Assembly: GCF_022132145.1 (NCBI RefSeq)
Contig: NZ_JAJISP010000007.1
Location: 1 to 64,000 of the forward strand
Length of the DNA: 64,000 bases
Direction of reading: 5' to 3'
Source of the DNA: Pseudomonas sp. MMS21 TM103
GTDB lineage: Bacteria > Pseudomonadota > Gammaproteobacteria > Pseudomonadales > Pseudomonadaceae
Shown here: positions 8,679 to 16,428 of the stretch, piece after piece
Numbering within the stretch: position 1 is the first letter of the stretch
How the letters are laid out: the number at the start of each line of letters is the position of its first letter
Position numbers and translations under genes: made by a program
The notes under the pieces: generated by a model
The model's database searches: none
The model's input: the letters and a program-made list of their open reading frames with translations, nothing else
Told to the model about the DNA's origin: nothing

Positions 8679-8720
8679 TTAGTTAATTCTGCATTATCTG
8701 TATAAGATTTGTATAACTAA
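8679..8720. promoter_or_regulatory. Repeat-rich promoter region between BLUF gene and arsS-like operon
   Basis: An AT-rich island in a GC-rich genome. TGTATAA occurs twice (8699-8705 and 8710-8716), an 11-bp period, about one helical turn. Outer arms TTAGTTA (8679-8685) and TAACTAA (8714-8720) are perfect inverted repeats. Read on the minus strand, the direct repeats are TTATACA. Light-responsive LitR/CarH-type MerR regulators use similar AT-rich repeats before BLUF genes in some pseudomonads; that link is inference. Confidence 0.45.
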
Positions 8721-8764
8721 TTTAATGGCGCTCTTCTGCTCCCGCGCGTAACAAAATACCCTGA

Positions 8765-8780
8765 CCACTCTCTATAGTGG
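8765..8780. promoter_or_regulatory. Short inverted repeat in the arsS-like operon promoter region
   Basis: CCACT-CTCTAT-AGTGG sits 67 bases before the operon start, between a possible -35 (CTGACC, 8761-8766) and TACAAA (8782-8787). The layout resembles a metalloregulator operator, but the spacing is not canonical. Confidence 0.3.
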
Positions 8781-8846
8781 CTACAAACAGCTGGTGGCTT
8801 TCCGCCTCACCTACCCCGAGGGGGCGCCAGCGATAAGGAGTTAACC

Positions 8847-9821
8847 GTGCACGCCATGCTGCCTTTGCTCAACCAACTGGCCTTTCCGGCAATCCGCCGG
8901 GGCCCGCTGGAAGCGCTGCAGATCAACCTGACGTATCGCTGCAACCAGCGTTGCCTGCATTGCCACGTCAACGCCGGGCCGACCCGCACTGAGGCGATGA
9001 CCGACGAGAGCCTGGCGCTGCTGCACAAGGTGATCGATGCCCATCCGGTGCGCACCCTGGACCTGACCGGCGGCGCACCGGAGATGCATCCGCGCTTTCG
9101 CGAGATCGTCCAGCATGCGCGCCGCGAGGGGCTGCGGGTGATCGACCGCTGCAACCTGACCATTCTCAGCGAGCCGGGCTATGAAGACCTGACCGTCTTT
9201 CTCGCCGAACAGGGCGTCGAGGTCAGCGCTTCCTTGCCCTGCTATTCGCGCGATAACGTCGACAAGCAGCGTGGCGATGGCGTTTTCGATGCCAGCATCA
9301 AGGGCCTGCAACAGCTCAATGCCCTGGGTTACGGCCAGCCCGGCAGTGGCTTGCTGCTCAATCTGGTGTACAACCCGCAAGGCCCGAGCCTGCCGCCGCC
9401 GCAAGCCGCGCTGGAAGCCGACTACAAGCGCCACCTGGCCGAAGACTTCGGCATTCAGTTCAACCACCTGTTGTGCATCACCAACCAGCCGATTGCGCGT
9501 TTCGGCAGCACCCTGGTCAGCAAGGGGCAATTCAACACCTACATGCAGTTACTGCGCGACAGCTACCGCCCGGAAAATGTCGAACCGCTGATGTGCCGCA
9601 GCCTGGTCAGCGTCGACTGGCAGGGTTACCTGTACGACTGCGACTTCAACCAGATGCTCGATTTGCCCCTTGAACTGCAGGGCCGCGTGATCGGTCGTCA
9701 ACGTCCCCACCTGCGCGACCTGCTGGGCGCCAACCTGGATGGCAACCCCATCGTCACCCGCGATCACTGTTTCGCCTGCACCGCCGGACAGGGGTCCAGT
9801 TGTGGCGGCAGCCTGACCTAA
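8847..9821 (+). CDS. arsS: ArsS-like radical SAM protein (arsenosugar biosynthesis family)
   Basis: 324 residues. The radical SAM cluster motif CNQRCLHC (Cys32, Cys36, Cys39) follows LQINLTYRC, and the SAM-binding DLTGGAPEMHPRF is clear. The C-terminal half carries further cysteines (MCRSLVSVDWQGYLYDCDFN and HCFACTAGQGSSCGG), as in the ArsS/DUF3641 family. ArsS is thought to adenosylate dimethylarsenite on the way to arsenosugars. The start is GTG at 8847, chosen because AAGGAG ends 6 bases upstream; ATG at 8856 is the alternative. No ArsM arsenite methyltransferase is in the operon, so the substrate may come from elsewhere or differ. Confidence 0.88.
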   Translation: MHAMLPLLNQLAFPAIRRGPLEALQINLTYRCNQRCLHCHVNAGPTRTEAMTDESLALLHKVIDAHPVRTLDLTGGAPEMHPRFREIVQHARREGLRVIDRCNLTILSEPGYEDLTVFLAEQGVEVSASLPCYSRDNVDKQRGDGVFDASIKGLQQLNALGYGQPGSGLLLNLVYNPQGPSLPPPQAALEADYKRHLAEDFGIQFNHLLCITNQPIARFGSTLVSKGQFNTYMQLLRDSYRPENVEPLMCRSLVSVDWQGYLYDCDFNQMLDLPLELQGRVIGRQRPHLRDLLGANLDGNPIVTRDHCFACTAGQGSSCGGSLT

Positions 9822-9841
9822 CTTCAACCAAGGAATGTTCC

Positions 9842-11221
9842 ATGCAACCCACCAGCATCACCGGGCTGTTTTTCTGGGGTTTTCTGCTGGTCTACGGCGT
9901 ATTGATGCTGGCGCTGGCGCCGCGCACCGTGACCCTCGGCGGTTTCTTCAATGGCGAGGACAACCAGGGCCGGAGCGCTGCGCCCTGGCTGCTCACCTCG
10001 AGTATCTTCATCAGCTGGATCTTCGCCAAGTCGGTGACCAACGCCGCCAACCTGGGCGCCAGTTACGGCCTGGTCGGTGGTCTGGCCTACGCCATGTACT
10101 GGCTGTCGATCCCGCTTACCGGCTTCGTCATCTACCGCTTGCGTCGGCGCTTCGCCGCCACCGGGCTGGTGAGTTTTCTCAGCAGCCATTACGGTCGTGG
10201 CGCCGCCCTGGCGTTTTCCGCGGCGATTCTGATTCGCCTGTTCAACGAGGTGTGGAGTAACACCGCGGTGGTCGGCGGCTACTATGGCGATTCCGGCAGC
10301 CTTGAATTCATCGGCGCCGCGTTGCTGTTTACTGCCGTGACCCTGGCCTACAGCCTGCGCGGCGGCCTGCGCAGCTCGATCCTCACCGATGCGGCGCAGG
10401 CGGCGATCTTTATCGTCGCGCTGGTCTGGGTGCTCGGCCTGGTGCTGCCGCAGCATTCGCCTGCCGAGCTGGCCAGCACCAGCCACTGGGCGCTGAATGG
10501 CGGTGTCGATCTGCTCCTGGTCGCCGGCCTGCAAGCCTTCAGCTACGGTTTTCACGACCCGGTGCTCACCGACCGCGGCTTTATCAGCGAAGAGAAGACC
10601 ATGCGCCGCTCCTTCGTCATCGCCGGGGTGCTGGGTTTTATCGCCATCCTCGCCTTCAGCCTGATCGGCGTGCATGCCCAGCTCACCGGCCTGGCCGCGT
10701 CGGCCAACGTGCCGGCGGCCCTGGCCAAGAGCCTGGGGATCGGCGCCCTGCTGGTGATGACGGTGGTGATGGTCTCGGCCGCCGGTTCGACCCTGGACTC
10801 GACTTTTTCCAGCCTGGCCAAACTGGCCGGTCGCGAGTTGCCGAAGCTGGCCGGCCGCGACCTGGGCCAGAAGGCCATAGGCGTGGGCATGGCGGTGATG
10901 GTGGTGTTCGCTTTGCTCGGCAACCTGCCGATGATCGCCGGCACCGACATCCTCAAGGCCACCACCATCAGCGGCACCATGGTCATCGGCCTGGCCCCGG
11001 TGTTTATCCTGCACGGCCTGACCGTGCCGACCCGGCTGGGTTTTCACCTGAGTTTCTGGTGCGGACTGGGCCTGGGTCTGGCCCTGACCCTCGGCTGGAT
11101 TCCGCCAAGCTGGGCCATCGGCGACGGCAAGTACGCCCTGCTGCTCGGCACCAACCTTTATGGCCTGGGCCTGTGCGTGCTCGGCTACCTGATCCCCGGT
11201 TGGCTGCGGGGGCGAGCCTGA
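9842..11221 (+). CDS. Sodium:solute symporter family permease
   Basis: 459 residues with about 12-13 hydrophobic segments in the LeuT-fold SSS pattern, including LLTSSIFISWIFAKSVTNAANLGASYGLVGG near the N-terminus and TMVIGLAPVFILHG late. AAGGA precedes the ATG by 7 bases. The gene starts 20 bases after arsS and its TGA overlaps the next ATG by one base. It is probably the inner-membrane transporter for the small molecule handled by this operon; substrate and direction cannot be read. The N-terminus is much shorter than the open frame, which runs back to 9800 inside arsS. Confidence 0.87.
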   Translation: MQPTSITGLFFWGFLLVYGVLMLALAPRTVTLGGFFNGEDNQGRSAAPWLLTSSIFISWIFAKSVTNAANLGASYGLVGGLAYAMYWLSIPLTGFVIYRLRRRFAATGLVSFLSSHYGRGAALAFSAAILIRLFNEVWSNTAVVGGYYGDSGSLEFIGAALLFTAVTLAYSLRGGLRSSILTDAAQAAIFIVALVWVLGLVLPQHSPAELASTSHWALNGGVDLLLVAGLQAFSYGFHDPVLTDRGFISEEKTMRRSFVIAGVLGFIAILAFSLIGVHAQLTGLAASANVPAALAKSLGIGALLVMTVVMVSAAGSTLDSTFSSLAKLAGRELPKLAGRDLGQKAIGVGMAVMVVFALLGNLPMIAGTDILKATTISGTMVIGLAPVFILHGLTVPTRLGFHLSFWCGLGLGLALTLGWIPPSWAIGDGKYALLLGTNLYGLGLCVLGYLIPGWLRGRA

Positions 11222-12186
11222 TGCGCGCCGGTCGCGATTGCCCGCTGGATTACCGCTTGCCTGGCGATGCCTTCGCCGGCGAGCCGCTGTTCGACTGCCA
11301 GAGCCTGTATGTAGTCGGCGGTCTCTACGGCAATCGTCAGGCCCTGGTGGCGCTGGAAAAACGCCTGGGCGCAGAGCCGCAGGCGCGTGTGGTGTTCAAT
11401 GGCGATGCCCACTGGTTCGACCGCGACCCGGTTATTTTCCAGGCCATCGAGCAGGGCTTGAGCGGGCACCTGGCCTTGCGCGGCAATGTCGAGACCGAAC
11501 TCGGGCGGGCCCATGACAGCGGCGCCGGTTGCGGTTGCGCCTACCCCGGGTCGGTGGATGAGGCGCTGGTGCAGCGTTCCAATGCCATCCAGGCCGAGCT
11601 GAACAGGACCGTGCAGCGCCTGCCGGGCATGGCCGCGCGACTGGCCGCGCGACCAGCCACTGCGCTGGTCAGCGTCGGTGGCCAGCGGGTGGCGATCAGC
11701 CACGGCGACGAGCACTCCCTGGCCGGCTGGAATTGCGCCCGCGAAGCACTGGCCGAGCCTGCGCGCCAGCAGCAACTGGATCAGTGGCTGGCGAGCAACC
11801 GGCTGCGGGTGCTGGCCACCAGTCACACTTGCACGGCCGTGGCGTTGAACTTACCCCACGCTGCGTTGATCAATAACGGCGCGGCTGGGTTGCCGAACTT
11901 TGCTGGCGGCCGCTATGGGCTGGTCAGTCGTATCGCCACCGCGCCACACCCGGCAGCGCTGTATCGCTGCCAGCGCGATGGCCTGTTTATCGAGGCACTG
12001 CCGTTGAACTACGCTCACGACGCGTTTCTTGCCGACTTCGACCGCCAGTGGCCAACCGGCAGCCCGGCGGCGCGGTCTTATCGCTCACGCATTCTCGGGG
12101 CCTGTGTGGAGCAGCCGCAGCAGGCCCTGCTGGCCGGCTTCAGCCTGTGCCAAAGCCTCTGCGCACTGGAGGCGCTGGATCTATGA
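11221..12186 (+). CDS. Metallophosphoesterase-like protein with altered metal ligands
   Basis: 321 residues with the layout of a calcineurin-like phosphoesterase. The four expected blocks appear as VVGGLYGN, VFNGDAHW, LRGNVETEL and SHGDEH, followed by ATSHTCTAV and LINNGAAGLPNF. In the usual fold, block one is GDxHG and block three is GNHD; here both are changed (Gly/Tyr and Val/Glu), so the metal site is atypical. The protein could hydrolyse a different phospho-substrate or be a binding protein. It is translationally coupled on both sides: a one-base TGATG overlap upstream and an ATGA overlap downstream. A 5-phosphoribosyl intermediate in arsenosugar formation would be a logical substrate, but that is inference only. 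Confidence 0.75.
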   Translation: MRAGRDCPLDYRLPGDAFAGEPLFDCQSLYVVGGLYGNRQALVALEKRLGAEPQARVVFNGDAHWFDRDPVIFQAIEQGLSGHLALRGNVETELGRAHDSGAGCGCAYPGSVDEALVQRSNAIQAELNRTVQRLPGMAARLAARPATALVSVGGQRVAISHGDEHSLAGWNCAREALAEPARQQQLDQWLASNRLRVLATSHTCTAVALNLPHAALINNGAAGLPNFAGGRYGLVSRIATAPHPAALYRCQRDGLFIEALPLNYAHDAFLADFDRQWPTGSPAARSYRSRILGACVEQPQQALLAGFSLCQSLCALEALDL

Positions 12187-14324
12187 ATAGTCGCAAACTG
12201 GTCCTGATGGGCCTGATCCTGGCGCTGCTCGGCAGCTTCTTTGTCTTCGACCTCGGCCAATACCTCAACCTGGACACGCTCAAGGCCCAGCAGGCGGCGC
12301 TGAACGCCCAGGTCGCGAGCAATCCCTGGCAGGCGGCCGGGCTGTTCGCCCTTGCCTATGTCGCCGTCACGGCCTTGTCGTTGCCCGGTGCGGCCTTGAT
12401 GACCCTGCTGGCCGGGGCGCTGTTCGGTTTGCTCGAAGGCCTGGTGCTGGTGTCCTTCGCCTCGACCATGGGCGCGACCCTGGCCATGCTCAGCAGCCGC
12501 TTTCTGCTGCGTGACTGGGTGCGCGAGCGCTTCGGTCAACGCCTGGCCGGGATCGATGCCGGGGTCGAGCGCGAAGGCGCGTACTACCTGTTCGCGCTGC
12601 GCCTGGTGCCGGTGTTCCCGTTCTTTCTGATCAACCTGGCCATGGGCCTGACCCGGTTGCCCGCGCGCACCTACTGGTGGGTCAGCCAGCTGGGCATGCT
12701 GCCAGGCACGCTGGTCTACGTGAACGCCGGTCGCGAGCTGGGCCAGCTGGAGTCGCTGGGCGGGATTCTCTCGCCGGGACTGCTCGGTGCCTTCATCCTG
12801 CTCGGCCTGTTCCCCCTGCTTGCGCGCAAGCTGCTCGGCCTGGTGCAGGCCCGGCGGGTGTATGCCGGCTGGCTCAAGCCCGATTCCTTCGACCGCAATC
12901 TGCTGGTGATCGGCGCCGGTGCCGGTGGGCTGGTCAGTGCCTACATCGCCGCAGCGGTGAAGGCCAAGGTCAGCCTGATCGAAAAGCACCAGATGGGCGG
13001 CGACTGCCTGAATACCGGCTGCGTGCCGTCCAAGGCGTTGCTGCGTTCGGCCAGGCTGGCCCATGAGCTGCGGCAGGGCGAGGCGCTGGGCTTCACCGGC
13101 GTGCGCGCCACCGTGGATTTTCCCGCGGTGATGCAGCGTATCCAGCGGGTGATTGCCGACATCGCCCCGCACGACTCGGTCGAGCGCTACAGCGGTTTAG
13201 GCGTCGAGGTGATCCAGGGCGAAGCCCGGCTGACCTCGCCCTGGACGGTCGAGGTGGGTGGCCAGACCCTGAGTAGCCGCAGCATCATCATCGCCGCCGG
13301 CGCGCGCCCGCTGGTGCCGAAGATCCCCGGTATCGAGCTGGTGCAAGGCTACACCTCGGACACCATCTGGAACCTGCGCGAGCAGCCACGCTGGCTGCTG
13401 GTGCTGGGCGGCGGGCCGATCGGCTGCGAGCTGGCCCAGGCCTTTCAGCGTCTCGGCAGCCAGGTGATCCAGGTCGAATTGGCCGAACGCCTGCTGCCGC
13501 GCGAGGATGCCGATGCCAGCGAACTGGTCCTCGCCAGCCTGCAGGCCGACGGCGTCGATGTGCGCCTGCAGCACCGCGCCGAGCGCTTCGAGCTGGTCGA
13601 TGGCGAGCAGCGCATGATTGCCCGCCGCCTCGACACCGGTGAGGAAGTGACCATCGCCTTCGACTGCCTGCTGCTGGCCCTCGGCCGTGTGGCCAATGTC
13701 AGCGGCTACGGGGTCGAGGAGCTGGGCCTGGTGGTGCGTCCCAACGGTACCCTGGAAACCGACGAGTACCTGGCCACGCGCCTGCCCAACATCTATGCGG
13801 TGGGCGATGTCACCGGCCCCTACCAGTTCACCCACGTCGCCGCGCACCAGGCCTGGTACGCCGCGGTCAACGCGCTGTTCAGCGGCTTCAGGCGCTTCAA
13901 GGCGGACTACCGGGTGATTCCCTACTGCACCTTCACCGACCCGGAAGTGGCGCGGGTCGGCCTCTCCGAAGGCGAGGCCAGGGCGCAGAACATCGCCTAT
14001 GAAGTGACCCGCTACGGCATCGACGACCTCGATCGGGCGATTGCCGACGAGGCCGCCCATGGCTACGTCAAGGTGCTCACCGAGCCGGGCAAGGACAGGA
14101 TTCTCGGGGTGTGCATCGCCGGCGAGCATGCCGGCGAGCTGCTCGCCGAATACGTGCTGGCGATGAAGCACAACCTCGGTCTGAACAAGATTCTCGGCAC
14201 CATCCACAGTTACCCGACCATGGCCGAGGCCAACAAGTTCGCGGCCGGCGAATGGAAGCGCGCCCATGCGCCGCAGGGGCTGTTGCGCTGGGTCGAGCGC
14301 TTCCACGCATGGCGCAGGAGCTGA
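12183..14324 (+). CDS. TVP38/TMEM64 (VTT) membrane domain fused to flavin disulfide oxidoreductase
   Basis: 713 residues. Residues 1-225 are a membrane domain of the TVP38/TMEM64/DedA-like VTT type: about six hydrophobic segments, with a LLAGALFGLLEG motif and a Pro-containing FALRLVPVFPFFLINLAMG motif. From about residue 238 a class I pyridine nucleotide-disulfide oxidoreductase begins with an FAD site, IGAGAGGLVSA, then redox cysteines Cys275 and Cys280 in GGDCLNTGCVPSK, an NAD(P) site LGGGPIGCELA, and the dimerisation domain with HSYPTMAEA. It resembles mercuric reductase but lacks an N-terminal HMA domain and the C-terminal Cys pair, so Hg(II) reduction is not supported. The start overlaps the previous stop (ATGA). 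Tethering a thiol/disulfide reductase to the membrane suggests reduction of a transported or lipid-linked product. Confidence 0.92.
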   Translation: MNSRKLVLMGLILALLGSFFVFDLGQYLNLDTLKAQQAALNAQVASNPWQAAGLFALAYVAVTALSLPGAALMTLLAGALFGLLEGLVLVSFASTMGATLAMLSSRFLLRDWVRERFGQRLAGIDAGVEREGAYYLFALRLVPVFPFFLINLAMGLTRLPARTYWWVSQLGMLPGTLVYVNAGRELGQLESLGGILSPGLLGAFILLGLFPLLARKLLGLVQARRVYAGWLKPDSFDRNLLVIGAGAGGLVSAYIAAAVKAKVSLIEKHQMGGDCLNTGCVPSKALLRSARLAHELRQGEALGFTGVRATVDFPAVMQRIQRVIADIAPHDSVERYSGLGVEVIQGEARLTSPWTVEVGGQTLSSRSIIIAAGARPLVPKIPGIELVQGYTSDTIWNLREQPRWLLVLGGGPIGCELAQAFQRLGSQVIQVELAERLLPREDADASELVLASLQADGVDVRLQHRAERFELVDGEQRMIARRLDTGEEVTIAFDCLLLALGRVANVSGYGVEELGLVVRPNGTLETDEYLATRLPNIYAVGDVTGPYQFTHVAAHQAWYAAVNALFSGFRRFKADYRVIPYCTFTDPEVARVGLSEGEARAQNIAYEVTRYGIDDLDRAIADEAAHGYVKVLTEPGKDRILGVCIAGEHAGELLAEYVLAMKHNLGLNKILGTIHSYPTMAEANKFAAGEWKRAHAPQGLLRWVERFHAWRRS

Positions 14325-15040
14325 TGCGCGCGCTCATGCTCGGCCTGGTGCTGCTGACACCCCTGGCCCAGGCGCAGGCGCAGAATGCGCTGACGCCCTG
14401 GACCGCCGGGGCACCGCAAGGCGAGTGGTCGGCACCCTGGCGCCTGGCGGATATCCCCAAGCTCAAGCCTTCGGCGCGCACTCTGGTCGAGCAGCAAGGC
14501 CGCAGCGTCTTGCGCATCCAGGCCGATGCGGCAGCCGGTGGCTTGCTGCATCCGCTCGATCTGCCCGGCGATCAGCCCTGGCGACTGAGCTGGCAATGGC
14601 GCACCGAGCAACGCCTGGACCGGGCACGCTTCGCCACCCGCGCGGGCGACGACTATGCCGCCAGGGTCTATGTACTGTTGGATTACCCGCTGGCCAGCCT
14701 GCCGTTTCTCACCCGGCAGAAGCTGCGCCTGGCGCGCGCCTTCTTCGACCCCGACCTGCCGGCGGCGACCCTGAGCTACGTCTGGGACAACCGCGCGGCG
14801 CCCGGCAGCCATGCCCGCAGCGCCTACACCGAGACGGTGGAGATGCGCGTACTGCGTGGCCCGGAAGCGCCGCTGGGGCAATGGCTGACGGAGCGCCGCG
14901 ATCTGCGCGCCGACGCCATTGCCGCCTTCGGCAGCGCGCCGCGGCGCATCCTCGGGGTGGTCTTCGCCGCCGACAGCGACAACACCGGCGAGTCGGTTAC
15001 CAGCTACTTTGCCGACCCGCAGTTGGTCGAGGGACGCTAG
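14324..15040 (+). CDS. DUF3047-family exported protein
   Basis: 238 residues with a clear signal peptide (MRALMLGLVLLTPLAQAQAQ, then NALTPW). The remainder matches the DUF3047 family, with WRLSWQWRTEQ, DDYAARVYVLLDY, TLSYVWDNR and RILGVVFAADSDNTGESVTSYFADP; a secreted all-beta domain of unknown function. The start is ATG 14324, overlapping the TGA of the fusion gene by one base, with AGGAG just upstream; ATG 14309 in the same frame is an alternative but would add residues before the signal peptide. It is the last gene of the five-gene operon. Confidence 0.85.
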   Translation: MRALMLGLVLLTPLAQAQAQNALTPWTAGAPQGEWSAPWRLADIPKLKPSARTLVEQQGRSVLRIQADAAAGGLLHPLDLPGDQPWRLSWQWRTEQRLDRARFATRAGDDYAARVYVLLDYPLASLPFLTRQKLRLARAFFDPDLPAATLSYVWDNRAAPGSHARSAYTETVEMRVLRGPEAPLGQWLTERRDLRADAIAAFGSAPRRILGVVFAADSDNTGESVTSYFADPQLVEGR

Positions 15041-15060
15041 CAGGCGTGTTCAGCGGCCTG

Positions 15061-15159
15061 CTAGCGTTCTTGCATCTCGAAGTCGGCCTTGCCCACCCCG
15101 CAGTCCGGCACCTCGCTCCAGGGCGTGCCGGCGGCGATGCCCTCGTCCGGCCAGGTTTT
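15061..15159 (-). pseudogene. Rubredoxin C-terminal fragment with internal deletion
   Basis: In one minus-strand frame the sequence reads KTWPDEGIAAGTPWSEVP, then DCGVGKADFEMQER and a stop. This is the C-terminal half of a rubredoxin, but the stretch that should hold the first Cys of the second CPxCG pair (family pattern about EDWxCP between VP and DCGVGK) is missing. The same CCGGA bases flank the gap, as expected for a short-repeat deletion of 18 bases. The first CxxC pair is also gone. It cannot bind iron and is a remnant. Confidence 0.8.
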
Positions 15160-15217
15160 TCTCCGCGCTGCAGGACGACTGGGGTTCGGGGTGGGCGTGG
15201 ACGATCAGAACGTTCAT
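15160..15217 (-). pseudogene. N-terminal fragment of NAD(P)H:quinone oxidoreductase-type gene
   Basis: Begins ATG and reads MNVLIVHAHPEPQSS, the start of flavodoxin-fold NAD(P)H:quinone oxidoreductases (MdaB/KefF/YabF type). The frame then runs into the rubredoxin remnant out of frame. It lies 41 bases downstream of the desaturase stop on the same strand. The pair of fragments marks a deletion joining two former genes. Confidence 0.7.
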
Positions 15218-15258
15218 CAGCGAGTTCGCACAAGAGTCGGGGAAGGGCGCGGCCGCTT

Positions 15259-16329
15259 TCAGGCGGTCTGCGACTGCGCCTCCGGCTGCTCCTGGGGCAC
15301 GCGGGTCCAGCGGTTGGCGCGGGCAAAGGTGCCAAAGTCGTTGAAGCGCACGCCGGCTTCGCGCATCACCTGGTGGGCGAAGGGCACGCTGAGCTGGCGG
15401 ATGTAGAAGGGCTCCTTGACCACGAAGTGGTGGATCGCGTGGCTGCTGCCGAAGTTGAAACAGAAGGCCTGCAGCGGCCACAACCACCAGGGGTTGAGCA
15501 CCTGGGTCTGCTGGATCACGTTGCCCGGCTCGACGTCGCCGTAGTAGTGCATGTTGGAGCTGACGAAGTGCAGGCAGAAGGTGCGCAGCACATTGGGCCC
15601 GACCAGCACCACCACGGCGATATTGACGATGTGCATGGCCGCTAGGGTGCTGGCCGACCAGGCGATCGGTGCGCCCAGGGCGCCGCCGACGAAGTCGATC
15701 AGGTGGAAGCCAAGGAACACATACCAGGTGCCCCAGTTGAGCAGCGCCAGCGGCGCATAGACCCGCAGGGTGCGCCACAGGATGGCGCGCTTGTGCGCCC
15801 AGGTCTTCGCCCGCAGCGTGCGGATCAGCGAGGCCATGACGTTGTCGCCGACCATCAGCAGACGGGCGATACCCCAGGGTTCGCCGTTGGTGATGGCGCG
15901 CTCCTCCAGGTCCTGCTCGCTGCCCGAGACCTTGTGGTGGTTGAGGTGCAGGTGACGGCGGATCCACGGGTTGATGGTGCTCGGGCGCGCCAGCCAGACC
16001 AGCGCCAGCATCAGGTTGTGTGGCACCCGGCGCTTGCGGAAATACATCGAGTGGATCAGGTCGTGCTCCAGCTCGTGGGTCAGCGAGGCGAAGAAGGCAT
16101 TGAGCAGCAGGCAGGCCCACCAGGCCAGATGGCCGCCAAGATACAGCGCCGCAGAGCCGAGCATGCCGGCCAGGGCCAAGGCCAGGATGCCGGCACCGAG
16201 GACATCCTGGTGCTTGAGCAGGGGGAAACGCTGGCGCAATTCGACGCCATGGGCCATCACCTGTTGGCGAATATGCACCGATCGCTGTTGATCATTCATC
16301 TGGGCAACACTTGTGGGAGAAAGGGACAT
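15259..16329 (-). CDS. Membrane fatty-acid-desaturase-superfamily protein
   Basis: 356 residues. It has the three histidine boxes of membrane di-iron desaturases: HELEHD (85-90), HLHLNHH (126-132) and HAIHH near residue 300, with hydrophobic segments around 45-80 and 170-240. The probable reaction is oxygen-dependent desaturation or hydroxylation of an acyl chain or similar lipid. The rubredoxin and quinone-reductase scars just downstream suggest it once had dedicated electron carriers. GAGG lies 8 bases before the ATG. It is divergent from an AraC regulator, and two 11-bp direct repeats in the 99-base gap suggest direct control. Confidence 0.88.
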   Translation of the reverse strand: MSLSPTSVAQMNDQQRSVHIRQQVMAHGVELRQRFPLLKHQDVLGAGILALALAGMLGSAALYLGGHLAWWACLLLNAFFASLTHELEHDLIHSMYFRKRRVPHNLMLALVWLARPSTINPWIRRHLHLNHHKVSGSEQDLEERAITNGEPWGIARLLMVGDNVMASLIRTLRAKTWAHKRAILWRTLRVYAPLALLNWGTWYVFLGFHLIDFVGGALGAPIAWSASTLAAMHIVNIAVVVLVGPNVLRTFCLHFVSSNMHYYGDVEPGNVIQQTQVLNPWWLWPLQAFCFNFGSSHAIHHFVVKEPFYIRQLSVPFAHQVMREAGVRFNDFGTFARANRWTRVPQEQPEAQSQTA

Positions 16330-16395
16330 GCCTGCATCCTCTGCTTGAACATGCTGCTACTGTGCCGCGAGAGTAGGCCAGCCGCCTGACCCTGA

Positions 16396-16427
16396 ACGCC
16401 AACCTGTTGACCGGACACGCCAACCTG
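16396..16427. promoter_or_regulatory. AraC-type direct repeat between desaturase and its regulator
   Basis: ACGCCAACCTG is present twice without mismatch (16396-16406 and 16417-16427), a period of 21 bp or two helical turns on one DNA face, the usual arrangement for AraC-family operators. Read toward the desaturase the half-site is CAGGTTGGCGT. The second copy ends one base before the regulator ATG, so binding would also block regulator translation initiation or transcription (negative autoregulation, inference). Confidence 0.7.
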
Positions 16428-16428
16428 C

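Noticed and set aside
12183..14324. Calling the fusion gene merA (mercuric reductase)
   Set aside because: No HMA domain, no C-terminal vicinal cysteines, and no mer regulator or transporter; only the generic disulfide-reductase fold is shared.
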